Assembly: GCF_019218295.1 (NCBI RefSeq)
Contig: NZ_JAHUZF010000005.1
Location: 1 to 48,107 of the forward strand
Direction: 5' to 3'
Origin: Maritimibacter sp. DP1N21-5
GTDB taxonomy: Bacteria; Pseudomonadota; Alphaproteobacteria; Rhodobacterales; Rhodobacteraceae
Length of the DNA stretch: 48,107 bases
Each line of letters opens with the position of its first letter. Positions within the stretch are counted from its first letter, which is position 1. A program made the translations under genes and the position numbers. The notes below the pieces were generated by a model. The model was given only the letters and a program-made list of their open reading frames with translations, had not been told where the DNA came from and ran no database searches. Positions 16,827 through 26,800 of this stretch are shown here, piece by piece.

Positions 16827-17171
16827 ATGGACCTGCATCACAGCGACCATTCCGGCACCCGGATCATCACCGTGCTCGACCCTCGTATCGACGCTGCGGT
16901 CGCGATCCAGTTCAAGGACCAGATGCGCGCGCTGATCGACGGCGGACCGGACCGGATCGTGCTCGATTTGTCCCGCGTGGGCTTCATCGACAGCTCGGGT
17001 CTCGGGGCGATCGTCGCCTCGATGAAACAGGCCGCGACGCCGCAACGACTCGAACTCGCGGGGCTGACGCGCAACGTTCAGAAGGTCTTTTCTCTCACTC
17101 GAATGGACCGGGTTTTCATCATCCATGCCGGTCTATCCTCGATAACAGGCGGGCTCGCCGATGCTGGCTGA
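16827..17171 (+). CDS. STAS-domain anti-sigma-factor antagonist
   Basis: A 114-residue STAS protein of the SpoIIAA/RsbV type. The phosphorylation site lies in GFIDSSGLGAI (Ser56/Ser57). In partner switching, the unphosphorylated form binds the anti-sigma kinase and frees the sigma factor. AGGAGA six bases before the second of two close ATGs sets the start at 16827. It overlaps the following kinase gene by 11 bases, so the pair is produced together. No sigma factor or PP2C phosphatase is encoded nearby. Confidence 0.9.
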   Translation: MDLHHSDHSGTRIITVLDPRIDAAVAIQFKDQMRALIDGGPDRIVLDLSRVGFIDSSGLGAIVASMKQAATPQRLELAGLTRNVQKVFSLTRMDRVFIIHAGLSSITGGLADAG

Positions 17172-17655
17172 GCCGAATCTCGTCATGGAAGACCCGCGAG
17201 ATCGCCCTCGTTTCGGTGCTTCGGGGCTGGGCGGGCTTCACCTGATCTTTCCGGCAGCTCACGCCTCGGTGCGGCGCGCGCTCGCGACGGTGATCACCGT
17301 CTTGCGCAACGCCGGCGTCGGCCCCGATGCCTGTGGCATGGTGGAACTGGTGCTGGCGGAGGCGCTCAACAACGTGGTCGAACATGCCTACGAGGACCGC
17401 GGCTATGGACTGATCGAGCTCGAGACCTGGCGCGACGGCGGATCCCTCCGGGTGCGCCTGTGTGACGATGGACTGGCTTTGCCGAACGGCAGAATCCCGG
17501 CTCCGACTCGCGCGTCTGATCCCGTCGACCGCTGCGACCTGCCGGAAGGTGGCTTCGGCTGGTCGATCATCCGCGATCTGACCGTCGACCTCCGTTATCG
17601 CCGCGATGGTGCCCGAAACGAACTATCCTTTGCCCTTCCCCTGGTGGGAGGCTGA
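17161..17655 (+). CDS. Anti-sigma-factor serine kinase (RsbW-type ATPase)
   Basis: A 164-residue HATPase_c protein. The N-box is clear (VLAEALNNVVEHAYE near residues 63-77), with the G1-like DDGLALP near 101 and a final GGFGWSIIRDL near 130. Such proteins bind ATP, phosphorylate the STAS partner and hold a sigma factor or another output protein. It overlaps the upstream STAS gene by 11 bases. A later ATG at 17185 is possible. The target is not encoded in this window. Confidence 0.9.
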   Translation: MLAEPNLVMEDPRDRPRFGASGLGGLHLIFPAAHASVRRALATVITVLRNAGVGPDACGMVELVLAEALNNVVEHAYEDRGYGLIELETWRDGGSLRVRLCDDGLALPNGRIPAPTRASDPVDRCDLPEGGFGWSIIRDLTVDLRYRRDGARNELSFALPLVGG

Positions 17656-17822
17656 CCCCCTCCACCGGATCGGCGTTCACCATTTCGAAATCATTTGCCC
17701 CCAAATCGCCCGATTGGCTCCAAACCGGGGACAGATTGCCGGGACAGAAGGATCGGGTAGCTGCAACAGCTTCCCTCGGTGCCGGGTATAACAGCCCCCA
17801 CCCAGTGCCCGGCATCGAGGTA

Positions 17823-17840
17823 TCTTCCCCCAGGGGAAGA
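17823..17840. repeat. Tight perfect hairpin after hspQ
   Basis: TCTTCCCC and GGGGAAGA form a perfect eight-base inverted repeat with a two-base centre. A second inverted repeat TGCCGGG/CCCGGCA encloses 17780-17816. Both lie in the 211-base gap between the convergent kinase and hspQ genes. They lack a T-run and may act as a weak bidirectional terminator. Nothing else is recognisable in that gap. Confidence 0.4.
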
Positions 17841-17866
17841 CAGCGCGCACACCGTCACCGGCGCGA

Positions 17867-18193
17867 TCAGTTCAGTTGGAAATGAAGCGGGTAATGCCCG
17901 TCCTCGAAGTCACCGAACAGATCGTAGAGATCCGGATGATCGACGGGTTCGCCCGACATGTCCTCGACCAGGTTCTGCTCGGAGACATATGCGACGTAGT
18001 AACTCTGATCGTTCTCGGCGAGCAGATGATAGAACGGCTGATCCTTCGCGGGACGCGCTTCTTCGGGAATGGATTGATACCATTCCTCGGTGTTCGAAAA
18101 CGCCGGATCCACGTCAAAGATGACGCCCCGGAACGGATGCTTCCGGTGGCGCACAACCTGACCGAGATGATATTTCGCGTGACTCTTCAGCAT
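17867..18193 (-). CDS. hspQ: HspQ heat-shock protein (hemimethylated-DNA-binding fold, YccV)
   Basis: A 108-residue protein of the YccV family. Recognisable segments are KYHLGQVVRHRKHPFRGVI near 7-25, WYQSIP near 38 and QPFYHLLAEN near 52. In E. coli HspQ binds DnaA and is an adaptor/substrate for Lon; heat induces it. The ATG at 18193 matches family N-termini, with GGGGA about eleven bases upstream. A plausible promoter lies at 18215-18244. It is convergent with the anti-sigma kinase gene and divergent from the AEC transporter. Confidence 0.9.
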   Translation of the reverse strand: MLKSHAKYHLGQVVRHRKHPFRGVIFDVDPAFSNTEEWYQSIPEEARPAKDQPFYHLLAENDQSYYVAYVSEQNLVEDMSGEPVDHPDLYDLFGDFEDGHYPLHFQLN

Positions 18194-18214
18194 GGTGTAA
18201 CTGTCCCCACCTCA

Positions 18215-18244
18215 TTAGTAGGGTAACCGACGGGGGCCTGTCCA
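18215..18244 (-). promoter_or_regulatory. Candidate promoter of hspQ
   Basis: The minus strand carries TGGACA (18244-18239) and, 18 bases on, TACTAA (18220-18215), or CTACTA at 17 bases. This resembles a housekeeping-sigma promoter about 20 bases before the hspQ ATG. No clear heat-shock sigma boxes are seen. Confidence 0.35.
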
Positions 18245-18276
18245 TCCGCACAGGCGACATTCAAAGGAAACAATCT

Positions 18277-19158
18277 GTGGACCTTGTCCTGACAGTGATC
18301 GAAGTGGTCGCGCCGGTCTTTCTGTTGGCTGCCATCGGATTCGGCTGGGTCCGTCTGGGCCATGAATACCGAATCGCCTTCGTGACCAAACTCGCCATGA
18401 CGCTGGGCGTGCCCGCGCTCATCTTCACCGCTCTGATGGAGACCGAGATCGAGCCGGCCGCGCTCACCGCCGTCTCGCTGGCGGCCTTCGTCGGGTATGC
18501 TGGGCTTACGGTCGTATTCTGGATCATCCTGCGCGTGATGCGGCTCGACATGCGCACTTTCCTCTCGCCGCTCATCTTCGGAAATACGGGCAACCTCGGC
18601 CTGCCACTTTGTCTCTTCGCCTTCGGGGACGAAGGCCTGGGCTACGCCGTCGTGGTCTTCGCAGTGATGGCCATTCTCAGCTTCACCTTCGGTCTCTGGC
18701 TCGTCTCGGGGGGCGCGTCGCTCGTCCAGATCGCGAAGGAACCGCTGGTCATCGCGACGATTCTTGGCGCCCTATTCCTCGCCCTCGACTGGGAAACGCC
18801 GACCTTCCTGACCAACGCGCTCGGCCTGATCGGTCAGCTCGCGATCCCGCTGATGCTCATCACCCTTGGGGTCGCCGTCGCGCGGCTCACACCCAAAGGG
18901 CTGGGCCGCGCCTTCCTTCTGTCGCTCGTCAAGGTGGCGATCTCGGTCGCCATCGGCTGGGGCGTGGCGAGCCTGTTTGACCTGTCGCCGGTAGCCTTCG
19001 CCATTCTGGTGGTCCAGATCGCGACGCCCGTCGCGGTGACGTCCTACCTTCTGGCCGAGAAATACGGGGCCGATTCCGATGCGGTCGCCGGGCTCGTCGT
19101 GACCTCGACCCTCATGTCAGTCGGAGCGCTTCCGCTCATCCTCGCCTTCTTCATCTGA
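18277..19158 (+). CDS. AEC-family (auxin efflux carrier-like) transporter
   Basis: A 293-residue membrane protein with ten predicted helices and little outside them. The family's central motif is visible (NTGNLGLPLCLFAFGDEG near residues 108-125), as is the pseudo-repeat in the second half (ATPVAVTSYLLAEKYGAD near 249-266). Members export organic acids or malate-like anions; the substrate here is unknown. It starts with GTG at 18277, eight bases after AAAGGA. It stands alone between divergent hspQ and the SLT lipoprotein gene. Confidence 0.92.
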   Translation: MDLVLTVIEVVAPVFLLAAIGFGWVRLGHEYRIAFVTKLAMTLGVPALIFTALMETEIEPAALTAVSLAAFVGYAGLTVVFWIILRVMRLDMRTFLSPLIFGNTGNLGLPLCLFAFGDEGLGYAVVVFAVMAILSFTFGLWLVSGGASLVQIAKEPLVIATILGALFLALDWETPTFLTNALGLIGQLAIPLMLITLGVAVARLTPKGLGRAFLLSLVKVAISVAIGWGVASLFDLSPVAFAILVVQIATPVAVTSYLLAEKYGADSDAVAGLVVTSTLMSVGALPLILAFFI

Positions 19159-19237
19159 CCTCACGAAGCCGGCATTTCCAATACGCGCACAATCGGTTAC
19201 ACTGGCAAAAAACATAAGAATACATAGCGAGAGGCAG

Positions 19238-19819
19238 ATGAGCAGAATTCTCCTCGCATTCCTGTTGATGGCCGCGCTGGTATCGTGCGGTCGGAACTAC
19301 TCTGCGCCGCGTGATCTGGACAACGCCTGTTCGATCACCGACGAGCGCCCCAAGTATCTTCGCGCCATGCAGGCGACGGAGCGCAAATGGGGTGTGCCGG
19401 TGCCGGTGCAGATGGCGATCATCTATCAGGAATCGAAATTCATCGGGAACAACCGAACCCCCATGAAATACGTGCTGGGCATCATTCCCATGGGTCGACA
19501 AAGCTCGGCCTACGGCTACGCGCAGGCGCTCGACGGGACCTGGGAAGAATACCAGAAGGAAGAAGGCGGTCGCAGCAGCAAGCGGGACAAGATCCAGCAT
19601 GCGACCGATTTCATGGGCTGGTACATGACCCAGACGACCAAGGAAACGGGCGTGCCTGTGACTGACGCCAAGAACCAGTATCTCGCCTACCACGAGGGTC
19701 GCGCGGGCTATAAACGCGGCAGCCACAACAGCAAAGCTTGGCTCCTGCGCGTGTCGGACGAGGTTCAGGCCCGGGCCATCAACTACGACATCCAGCTTCG
19801 GTCCTGCGGAAAACGCTAG
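19238..19819 (+). CDS. Lipoprotein with a transglycosylase SLT-like domain
   Basis: A 193-residue protein with a lipoprotein signal (lipobox LVSC, Cys17) and a lysozyme-like SLT domain. The likely catalytic Glu65 is in IIYQESKFIGN; SSAYGYAQALDGTW near 89-102 and YLAYHEGRAGY near 149-159 are the other family motifs. Such enzymes cleave murein glycan strands, here from a membrane anchor in the periplasm. GAGAGG lies before the ATG. Its stop codon overlaps that of the convergent UbiH-type gene in the tetranucleotide CTAG. Confidence 0.88.
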   Translation: MSRILLAFLLMAALVSCGRNYSAPRDLDNACSITDERPKYLRAMQATERKWGVPVPVQMAIIYQESKFIGNNRTPMKYVLGIIPMGRQSSAYGYAQALDGTWEEYQKEEGGRSSKRDKIQHATDFMGWYMTQTTKETGVPVTDAKNQYLAYHEGRAGYKRGSHNSKAWLLRVSDEVQARAINYDIQLRSCGKR

Positions 19820-21042
19820 ATCTGGCGGCCCTGCAACAGCTTGGGAAGTTCGCCGGTCAAACCGGCGGCTTCGCGGATGAACCCGCGCCGCAGGCCGGGC
19901 ATGGCGTTGATCGCGCCCAGCGCCAAGTCACGACCGATCCTGAGGAAGGGGTTGTCGTTGGAGAACACCCGATTGGCGATCTCGGTCGCTGCGACCATCT
20001 GGGCCACGTCGAACCGCCGCCATTGCTGATAGCGCTCGAGCACGTCGAGCCGGCCGATATCCTCGCCGCGGCGGCGCGCGAGCGTCAGCACCTCGGCCAG
20101 AGCTGCGACGTCCTTGAGCCCGGCGTTGAGACCTTGACCCGCGATGGGGTGCATCCCATGCGCCGCATCGCCGACGAGCGCGACGCGTTCGACCACGAAG
20201 CGCTCGGCCACGGTCAGGTTCAGGGGATAGGTGAACCGCCCTCCCGCCAGTGAAATCTCGCCCAGGAAATCGCCGAATCGCGGGCGCAGGTGGTCGAGAT
20301 ATTCCGCATCGGGGAGCGCATGGACCCGAGCCGCCTCGGCCGCCGTTTCGGTCCAGACGATGGAGGACTGATTCCCCGGCAAAGGCAGGATGGCGAGCGG
20401 TCCGGGGGGCAGGAAGAACTGGTGCGCCGTGCCGTGATGCGGCAGCTCATGCGAGATGGCACAGACCAGCGCGGTCTGGCCGTAGTCGTGCCCCCAGCGC
20501 TTGATGCCCGCCCTCTCGCAGGTGCCCGACCGCCGCCCGTCGCAGCCGACGATCATCGTGGCGCGCAGCACCTCTCCGGTCCCGAGCGTGACCGAAGCGC
20601 CGGCGGCATCGACGATTTGATCGACAACGGTCGTTTCGGGCAGGAGCGTCACGCGCGGGTGTGCGGCCACCGCGTCGGAGAGGGCGCGCGACAGGAACCG
20701 GTCCTCGACCATGTATCCCATCGGGCCCTCGTCGATCTCGGCGTGATCGAACTCCAGCACGAAGGGCCCGACCCCCTGTCCCGGCTTGCCGTCGGAAATC
20801 TTGATCTCGAGCAGGGGCTCGGCATGCTGTGCCACGCCGCCCCAGACGCCGATCGCCCTGAGCAGCCGTTGCGAGGCGAGCGCGAGCGCATAGCCACGAC
20901 CATCGAAGGCCTCTTCCCCACGCGTGCCCTGCGGCAATGCGTCGATGAGTGTCACTGCAAAGCCCGCATCGCCCAGCGCGAGCGCGAGCGCCGGGCCGTT
21001 CAGCCCGCCACCGACGATGACGATATCGCTGTCCTGTTTCAT
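19816..21042 (-). CDS. UbiH/UbiF/VisC-type FAD-dependent hydroxylase
   Basis: A 408-residue flavoprotein mono-oxygenase of the ubiquinone-ring hydroxylase family. The dinucleotide-binding motif GGGLNGPALALALG starts at residue 10, the FAD/NADPH DG motif is VGCDGRRS near 160, and the second FAD motif GDAAHGMHPIAGQGLNAGLKD is near 290. It probably hydroxylates a ubiquinone precursor at the inner membrane, but the ring position cannot be told. I placed the start at 21042, where AAAGAGG precedes and the fold begins; ATG at 21078 would add 12 residues. It is divergent from the amidase gene. Confidence 0.9.
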   Translation of the reverse strand: MKQDSDIVIVGGGLNGPALALALGDAGFAVTLIDALPQGTRGEEAFDGRGYALALASQRLLRAIGVWGGVAQHAEPLLEIKISDGKPGQGVGPFVLEFDHAEIDEGPMGYMVEDRFLSRALSDAVAAHPRVTLLPETTVVDQIVDAAGASVTLGTGEVLRATMIVGCDGRRSGTCERAGIKRWGHDYGQTALVCAISHELPHHGTAHQFFLPPGPLAILPLPGNQSSIVWTETAAEAARVHALPDAEYLDHLRPRFGDFLGEISLAGGRFTYPLNLTVAERFVVERVALVGDAAHGMHPIAGQGLNAGLKDVAALAEVLTLARRRGEDIGRLDVLERYQQWRRFDVAQMVAATEIANRVFSNDNPFLRIGRDLALGAINAMPGLRRGFIREAAGLTGELPKLLQGRQI

Positions 21043-21120
21043 GCCTCTTTCATGCGCCGGAGCGGCGGGATTGTCCATGCGGCGGGGCCCGGTTAGCGTT
21101 GCGACAAATTGGAGGATACG

Positions 21121-22443
21121 ATGGACGAACGGTGGATGAGTGCGGCAGGGATCGGCCGGGCGATCGGTGCGGGGCGGATCGACCCGGTCGAGCTGACCGA
21201 GAGCTTTCTCGAAGCAGCCGAAACCCATGCTTTCGGGCCGCGCATCTTCGCCCGCCTGACCCAGGACCGCGCCCTGTCCGAAGCCAAGGCCGCCGCCATC
21301 CGCGCCAGGACCGGTCAACGTCTTGGCCCGCTCGACGGGGTGCCGATCAGTTGGAAGGACCTCTTCGACACCGCCGGGGTCGCGACCGAGGCGGGTTCGA
21401 AACTCCTTTCGGGTCGGGTGCCGGACACCGACGCCGAGGTTCTGAAAAGCGCGACTCTTCAGGGGCTTGTCTGTCTGGGCAAGACCCATATGAGCGAGTT
21501 GGCTTTCTCGGGTCTCGGCCTGAACCCTGTGACCGCGACGCCGCCCAATGTCCATGATCCGGCGAATGCACCAGGTGGATCTTCCTCGGGTGCGGCCGCC
21601 TCGGTCGCCTTCGGACTGGGTGCCGCGGCGATTGGTTCGGACACCGGCGGATCAGCGCGGGTGCCGCCCGCGTGGAACGACCTTGTAGGGCTCAAGACGA
21701 CCTCGGGCCGCCTGTCGCTCGCCGGTGTGGTGCCGCTCGCCGCCCGGTTCGACACCGTGGGGCCGATCTGCCGCACGGTCGAAGACGCCGCTTTGCTCCT
21801 GACCACCATGGAAGGAAGCAAACCCCTCGACCTGACCGAACCGAGCCTTTCCGGCACCCGACTTCTCGTCCTCACCAACGCTCTCGAAGGGTGTCGCGAC
21901 CTGCCCCGCGATGCCTTTGAGAGCGCCGTGGGACGGCTCATGGACCATGGCGCCACCGTCGAACGCGCCGCCATGCCGATGCTGGAGGAGGCGCAGGCGC
22001 TCTCCGGCGTGCTCTTTGCAGGCGAGGCCTATGGCATCTGGCGCGACGTGATCGAGGCAAACCCGGGCGTGATGTTTCCCCCGATTCTCGAAAGGTTCCG
22101 GGGCGGCAAGGCATTCTCGGCGCCGGATTATGTCTCGGCATGGCTTACCATCGACCGGGTCCGGACCGATTTCGCGCGGGCGGTCGCCGGTTTCGACGCG
22201 GTCATCCTGCCGACGACGCCGAACACGCCACCCAATGTCGAGCGGCTCCTCTCCGACGGGGAGTATTACGTGACCGAGAACCTGCTCACCCTACGCAACA
22301 CGCGCTATTCGAACCTGACGGGCGGTTGCGCCTTGACCCTGCCCACGGGCGTTCCGGGCGCGGGGATCAGCTTCATGGGTCCCGCGATGGGCGAGGAGCG
22401 GCTTCTGAGGCTCTGCACGGCGGCGGAGAAGGCGCTCGCCTGA
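21121..22443 (+). CDS. Amidase signature family hydrolase
   Basis: A 440-residue amidase. The Ser-cisSer-Lys triad is intact: Lys79 in PISWKDLFD, the serine-rich loop PGGSSSG near 151-157, and nucleophile Ser178 in GSDTGGSAR. It hydrolyses carbon-nitrogen bonds of an unknown amide. It is not GatA of tRNA transamidation judging by the absence of gatB or gatC and by weak resemblance outside the core. GGAGG five bases before the ATG at 21121 fixes the start. A hairpin with a T-run follows 50 bases after the stop, before the aminotransferase gene. Confidence 0.9.
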   Translation: MDERWMSAAGIGRAIGAGRIDPVELTESFLEAAETHAFGPRIFARLTQDRALSEAKAAAIRARTGQRLGPLDGVPISWKDLFDTAGVATEAGSKLLSGRVPDTDAEVLKSATLQGLVCLGKTHMSELAFSGLGLNPVTATPPNVHDPANAPGGSSSGAAASVAFGLGAAAIGSDTGGSARVPPAWNDLVGLKTTSGRLSLAGVVPLAARFDTVGPICRTVEDAALLLTTMEGSKPLDLTEPSLSGTRLLVLTNALEGCRDLPRDAFESAVGRLMDHGATVERAAMPMLEEAQALSGVLFAGEAYGIWRDVIEANPGVMFPPILERFRGGKAFSAPDYVSAWLTIDRVRTDFARAVAGFDAVILPTTPNTPPNVERLLSDGEYYVTENLLTLRNTRYSNLTGGCALTLPTGVPGAGISFMGPAMGEERLLRLCTAAEKALA

Positions 22444-22494
22444 GCCCGCGCCGGGCCCCACGGCTAGCGGCCCTGAACAAAAAAGCCACAATAG

Positions 22495-22528
22495 ACGCCG
22501 TTTAACCCCTCGGAATCCGGCGTTTTTC
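22495..22528 (+). terminator. Probable terminator after the amidase gene
   Basis: ACGCCG (22495-22500) pairs with CGGCGT (22518-22523), followed by TTTTTC. The loop is long (17 bases), so it may be only moderately efficient. It separates the amidase from the aminotransferase gene. Confidence 0.5.
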
Positions 22529-22576
22529 TGGACCGTGCCGCACATTGCCGTTATTCTGAACCAAATCGGGGCGACA

Positions 22577-23791
22577 ATGATCCCGAACCTTGAGGCACTG
22601 CGAGCAATGACGACGTTCCCGGAACGATTCCAAGGCTTGCCCGAATACGCGTTTCCGCGTCTTCGGACGTTGCTTGACGCCCATGCGCCGGGCGGGCCCG
22701 TGGTGCATCTGACGATTGGCGAACCCAAGCACCAATTCCCTGATTTCGTTCAGAAAATCATCTTCGACACCACGGAGGGTTTCGGGAAGTATCCGCCCAA
22801 TGAGGGCACGCCGGAGTTGCGGCAGGCCTTTACCGACTGGGCCCAGCGGCGCTACGGCCTGTCGCTCGACCCCGAGACGCAGGTGATGCCGCTCAATGGC
22901 ACGCGTGAGGGGCTCTTCAACGCCGCCCTCGCGCTCTGCCCCGAAGACGTGCGCGGCAAGAAGCCCGTCGTGCTGATCCCCAATCCCTTCTATCAGGTCT
23001 ATGCGGTGGCCGCCGCGACGGTCGGGGCCGAACCGGTCTTCGTCGCCGCCACGCGCGAGAACGGTTTCCTGCCGGACTACGCGAGCCTCGCGCCCGAGAT
23101 CCTGACCCGGACGGCCATCGCCTATGTCTGTTCGCCTGCGAACCCGCAGGGCGCAGTGGCGGATCGCGATTACTGGGCCAACCTGATCGCCTTGGCCGAG
23201 AAATACGATTTCCGTATCTTCGCGGACGAGTGTTATTCCGAGATCTACCGCGACACGCCGCCCCCCGGGGCGTTGGAGGTCGCGGTTGAGGGTGGCGCCG
23301 ATCCCGAGCGGGTGGTGATCTTCCATTCGCTGTCGAAACGGTCGAACCTGCCGGGCCTGCGGTCGGGCTTCGTTGCCTCCGGTCCAGCGAACATGACCGC
23401 GATCAAGCAGCTTCGCGCCTATGCCGGTGCGCCGCTGCCGCTCCCGCTTCAGAACGCCGCCGCGGCGGTCTGGGCCGAGGAACAGCACGTCACCGCGTCG
23501 CGCCAGCTCTATCAGGACAAATACGCCATCGCGGACGAGGTCTTTGCCGATTATCCCGGCTACCTGCCCCCCGAAGCCGGTTTCTTCCTTTGGCTTCCGG
23601 TCGAGGACGGCGAAGCGGCGGCAATGAAGCTCTGGACCGAGACCGGTATCCGTGTGCTCCCCGGTGCCTATCTGGCGCGGGATGTGGACGGGCAGAATCC
23701 GGGCAGAAATTACATAAGAGTGGCGTTAGTCGCCCCGAAAGAAGAGACGCAGCGCGTGCTGATACAGCTTCGCGACTGCCTCCAACACTGA
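22577..23791 (+). CDS. Class I/II aminotransferase, possibly succinyldiaminopimelate aminotransferase (DapC-like)
   Basis: A 404-residue PLP-dependent aminotransferase. Lys254 in FHSLSKRSNLPGLRSGF binds PLP; Asp217 in FADECYSEIYR and Asn188 in CSPANPQGA are the usual cofactor contacts. It resembles enzymes annotated as DapC, which makes N-succinyl-LL-diaminopimelate for lysine and murein, but the family is broad and I keep this as likely rather than sure. GGGGCG lies before the ATG at 22577. It is followed 14 bases later by ftsK, so they may be co-transcribed. Confidence 0.85.
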   Translation: MIPNLEALRAMTTFPERFQGLPEYAFPRLRTLLDAHAPGGPVVHLTIGEPKHQFPDFVQKIIFDTTEGFGKYPPNEGTPELRQAFTDWAQRRYGLSLDPETQVMPLNGTREGLFNAALALCPEDVRGKKPVVLIPNPFYQVYAVAAATVGAEPVFVAATRENGFLPDYASLAPEILTRTAIAYVCSPANPQGAVADRDYWANLIALAEKYDFRIFADECYSEIYRDTPPPGALEVAVEGGADPERVVIFHSLSKRSNLPGLRSGFVASGPANMTAIKQLRAYAGAPLPLPLQNAAAAVWAEEQHVTASRQLYQDKYAIADEVFADYPGYLPPEAGFFLWLPVEDGEAAAMKLWTETGIRVLPGAYLARDVDGQNPGRNYIRVALVAPKEETQRVLIQLRDCLQH

Positions 23792-23805
23792 GGACGAGGT
23801 GAACC

Positions 23806-26800
23806 ATGGCATATCAGCTCAGGGAACGTGACCCGATCTTTGACAGCGCGACGCAGATGATGATCGAGCGACGCGGCAAGGAACTGATGGGGATCGGGCT
23901 CGTGATCGTCGGGCTGGCGATCGCGCTGATGATGGGCACCTACTCGGCCGAGGACCCGGGCTGGATGTCCGCGACTGAGGGCCCGGCGCAAAACGCGCTC
24001 GGCACCGTGGGCGCGACCGTCGCTTCGCCGCTGGCGATCATTTTGGGCAAGGGGGCCTGGGGTTTCGCGGCGGCCTTCCTCATCTGGGGCGTGCGCTACA
24101 TCCTGCACCGGGGCGATGACCGGGTGATGTCGCGTGCGATCTTCGCGCCCATCGCCGTAGCGCTCGCCTCTGTCTATGCCGCGACGCTGGTTCCGCCGGC
24201 CGACTGGACCCACTCCTTCGGGCTCGGCGGTTTGTTCGGCGACACGGTTCTGGGCGCGGTTCTGGGTGTCGTGCCCGGATCCGCTGGCTTCGGGCTCAAG
24301 CTCATGGCGGTTGCCTTCGGACTCGCGACGCTCATTGTCGGCGCCTTCGCCACCGGCTTTACCCGGGACGAAATCGTGCGGATCGGGCGCTTCATGCTGG
24401 TTGGCGCGGTCATGAGCTATGCGGGGCTTGTGTCTCTCCTCCGGATCGGCGCACGAGGTGCGGCCTCGGGCGCCAGGATCGGGATGCGCGGCGCAGCACA
24501 GGGTGCGGCCGGCATGGCGCAGGGCGTCAGAGAGCGTCAGGCGGCCCGTCGCGAGGACCGGTCCGAATGGACCCAGCAGTCCTTCGCCAACATGCCCCAA
24601 GACGAGCCGATGATCGACGAGGACGACCACTTCGACGCGCCGCCTCCGCTTCAGGCCAGCCGCGTGATCCGGGCCGAACCCCCGATGGAACGCCCCGTGC
24701 AGCGCGCCCCCGCGCCGCAACAGCCGCCCATGCGCCCGGCGCAACAGGTGGCCCAGCCCGCGCCGCAGCCGGCCGCACGGCAACCGATGCCGCAGCCCGT
24801 TGTCCCCGCCCCCGAACCGGCCCCCGCGCCACGCGGCGGGCTTCTGTCGCGCGTGCCCGGGCTCATGAAACGGCAGCCCGAGCCGCAGCCGGAGCTGATG
24901 GACAACACATTCCACGGGGATCTCGCAGGCGGGGACGACAACCCTGACCGGATCTCGGCCAAGATCGCCACCGCGATGAAATCGCGCGCGGCAAAAGCGG
25001 GTGGCATGTCCTATGCGCCCGAGGAAGAGCTTTCGACCACCTCGCAGATGATCGCCTCCGCTGCCGCGCGGGCCCGTGATCAGCGCCGCGCCGGTGTCGA
25101 ACGCATGGCCCAGAGCTTCCGCACCCCGCAGCTTCGGGCCGAGCCCCCGCTTCGCGCGGAACCGCCTTTGACGCTCGGTGCCCCGATCCAGCATGAGCAT
25201 ATGGCCTATGAGCAGGGCAATGCTCCGATGGGTCAGGATGAGCCGATGTTCCACCACCACGGCGGCATTGCGATGCCGGTGGAAACGGCGGAAGACCCCA
25301 ATATCTTTGCCCAAATGGACGACGAAGCTCCCGGTTTCGACGATGGGGATTACAGCACCGAGACCTACCACCTTGCCCCTGCGATGCGGGCCCCGGCGGC
25401 TCTGGACGCGCAGGGTCACGACGTCGCGCTGGACGCCGACTACGGGTATGACGACTGGCGTTCGGCCGAGATGGAGCCGGACTACGACGCGGAACCCTAT
25501 GACCCCGCGCCCGCCGCCTATGCTCCGCCTCCCATGCCCGAGCAGAAGAAGGTCGTGCAGCATCCGGTGAAGAAGCCGCAGAAGCTCTCAACCCGGGCCA
25601 TCGCAGAGGCGCAGCCTTCGCTCGCCTTCGACGACAACATGGCGGCCTATGAACTCCCGCCGCTCAACCTGCTCACCAACCCGGCGATCATCGAACGGCA
25701 CCACCTGTCGGACGAGGCGCTCGAAGAAAACGCGCGGATGCTCGAGAACGTGCTCGACGACTACGGCGTGAAGGGCGAGATCGTAAGCGTGCGCCCCGGC
25801 CCCGTGGTCACGATGTATGAACTCGAGCCCGCGCCAGGTCTGAAAGCCTCGCGCGTCATCGGTCTCGCTGACGACATCGCCCGGTCGATGTCGGCGCTCT
25901 CTGCGCGCGTCTCGACCGTGCCGGGCCGCAGCGTGATCGGCATCGAACTCCCGAACGCGAACCGCGAGAAGGTCGTGCTGCGCGAAATCCTCGCCGCCCG
26001 TGACTTCGGCGACGCGAACATGAAACTGCCGCTGGCGCTCGGCAAGGACATCGGCGGCGATCCCATCGTCGCGAACCTTGCCAAGATGCCCCACCTTCTC
26101 ATCGCCGGGACCACCGGGTCGGGGAAATCGGTGGCGATCAACACGATGATCCTGTCGCTCCTCTACCGGCTCACGCCGGAGGAATGCCGCCTGATCATGA
26201 TCGACCCCAAGATGCTGGAACTCAGCGTCTACGACGGCATCCCGCACCTTCTGTCCCCCGTCGTGACCGACCCGAAAAAGGCGGTCGTCGCGCTCAAGTG
26301 GACCGTGGGCGAGATGGAGGAACGCTACCGCAAGATGTCCAAGATGGGCGTGCGCAACATCGACGGCTACAACAGCCGCGTGGCGGATGCGCAGTCGCGG
26401 GGCGAGATGTTCAGCCGGACCGTGCAGACAGGGTTCGACGAGGACACCGGCGAGCCGATCTTCGAGACGGAGGAATTCGCGCCCGAGAAGCTGCCCTATA
26501 TCGTCGTTATCGTGGACGAGATGGCCGACCTCATGATGGTCGCGGGGAAAGAGATCGAAGCCTGCATCCAACGGCTGGCCCAGATGGCGCGTGCCTCGGG
26601 CATCCATATCATCATGGCGACGCAGCGTCCGTCGGTCGATGTCATCACCGGCACGATCAAGGCGAACTTCCCGACCCGTATTTCGTTCCAGGTCACGTCG
26701 AAAGTCGACAGCCGTACCATTCTGGGGGAACAGGGGGCCGAACAGCTTCTGGGCATGGGCGATATGCTCTACATGGCCGGCGGTGCGCGGATCACCCGCG

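Noticed and set aside
19816..21555. N-terminal extension of the UbiH-type protein to 579 residues
   Set aside because: The extra 170 residues overlap the amidase gene on the other strand and precede the natural FAD-binding start.
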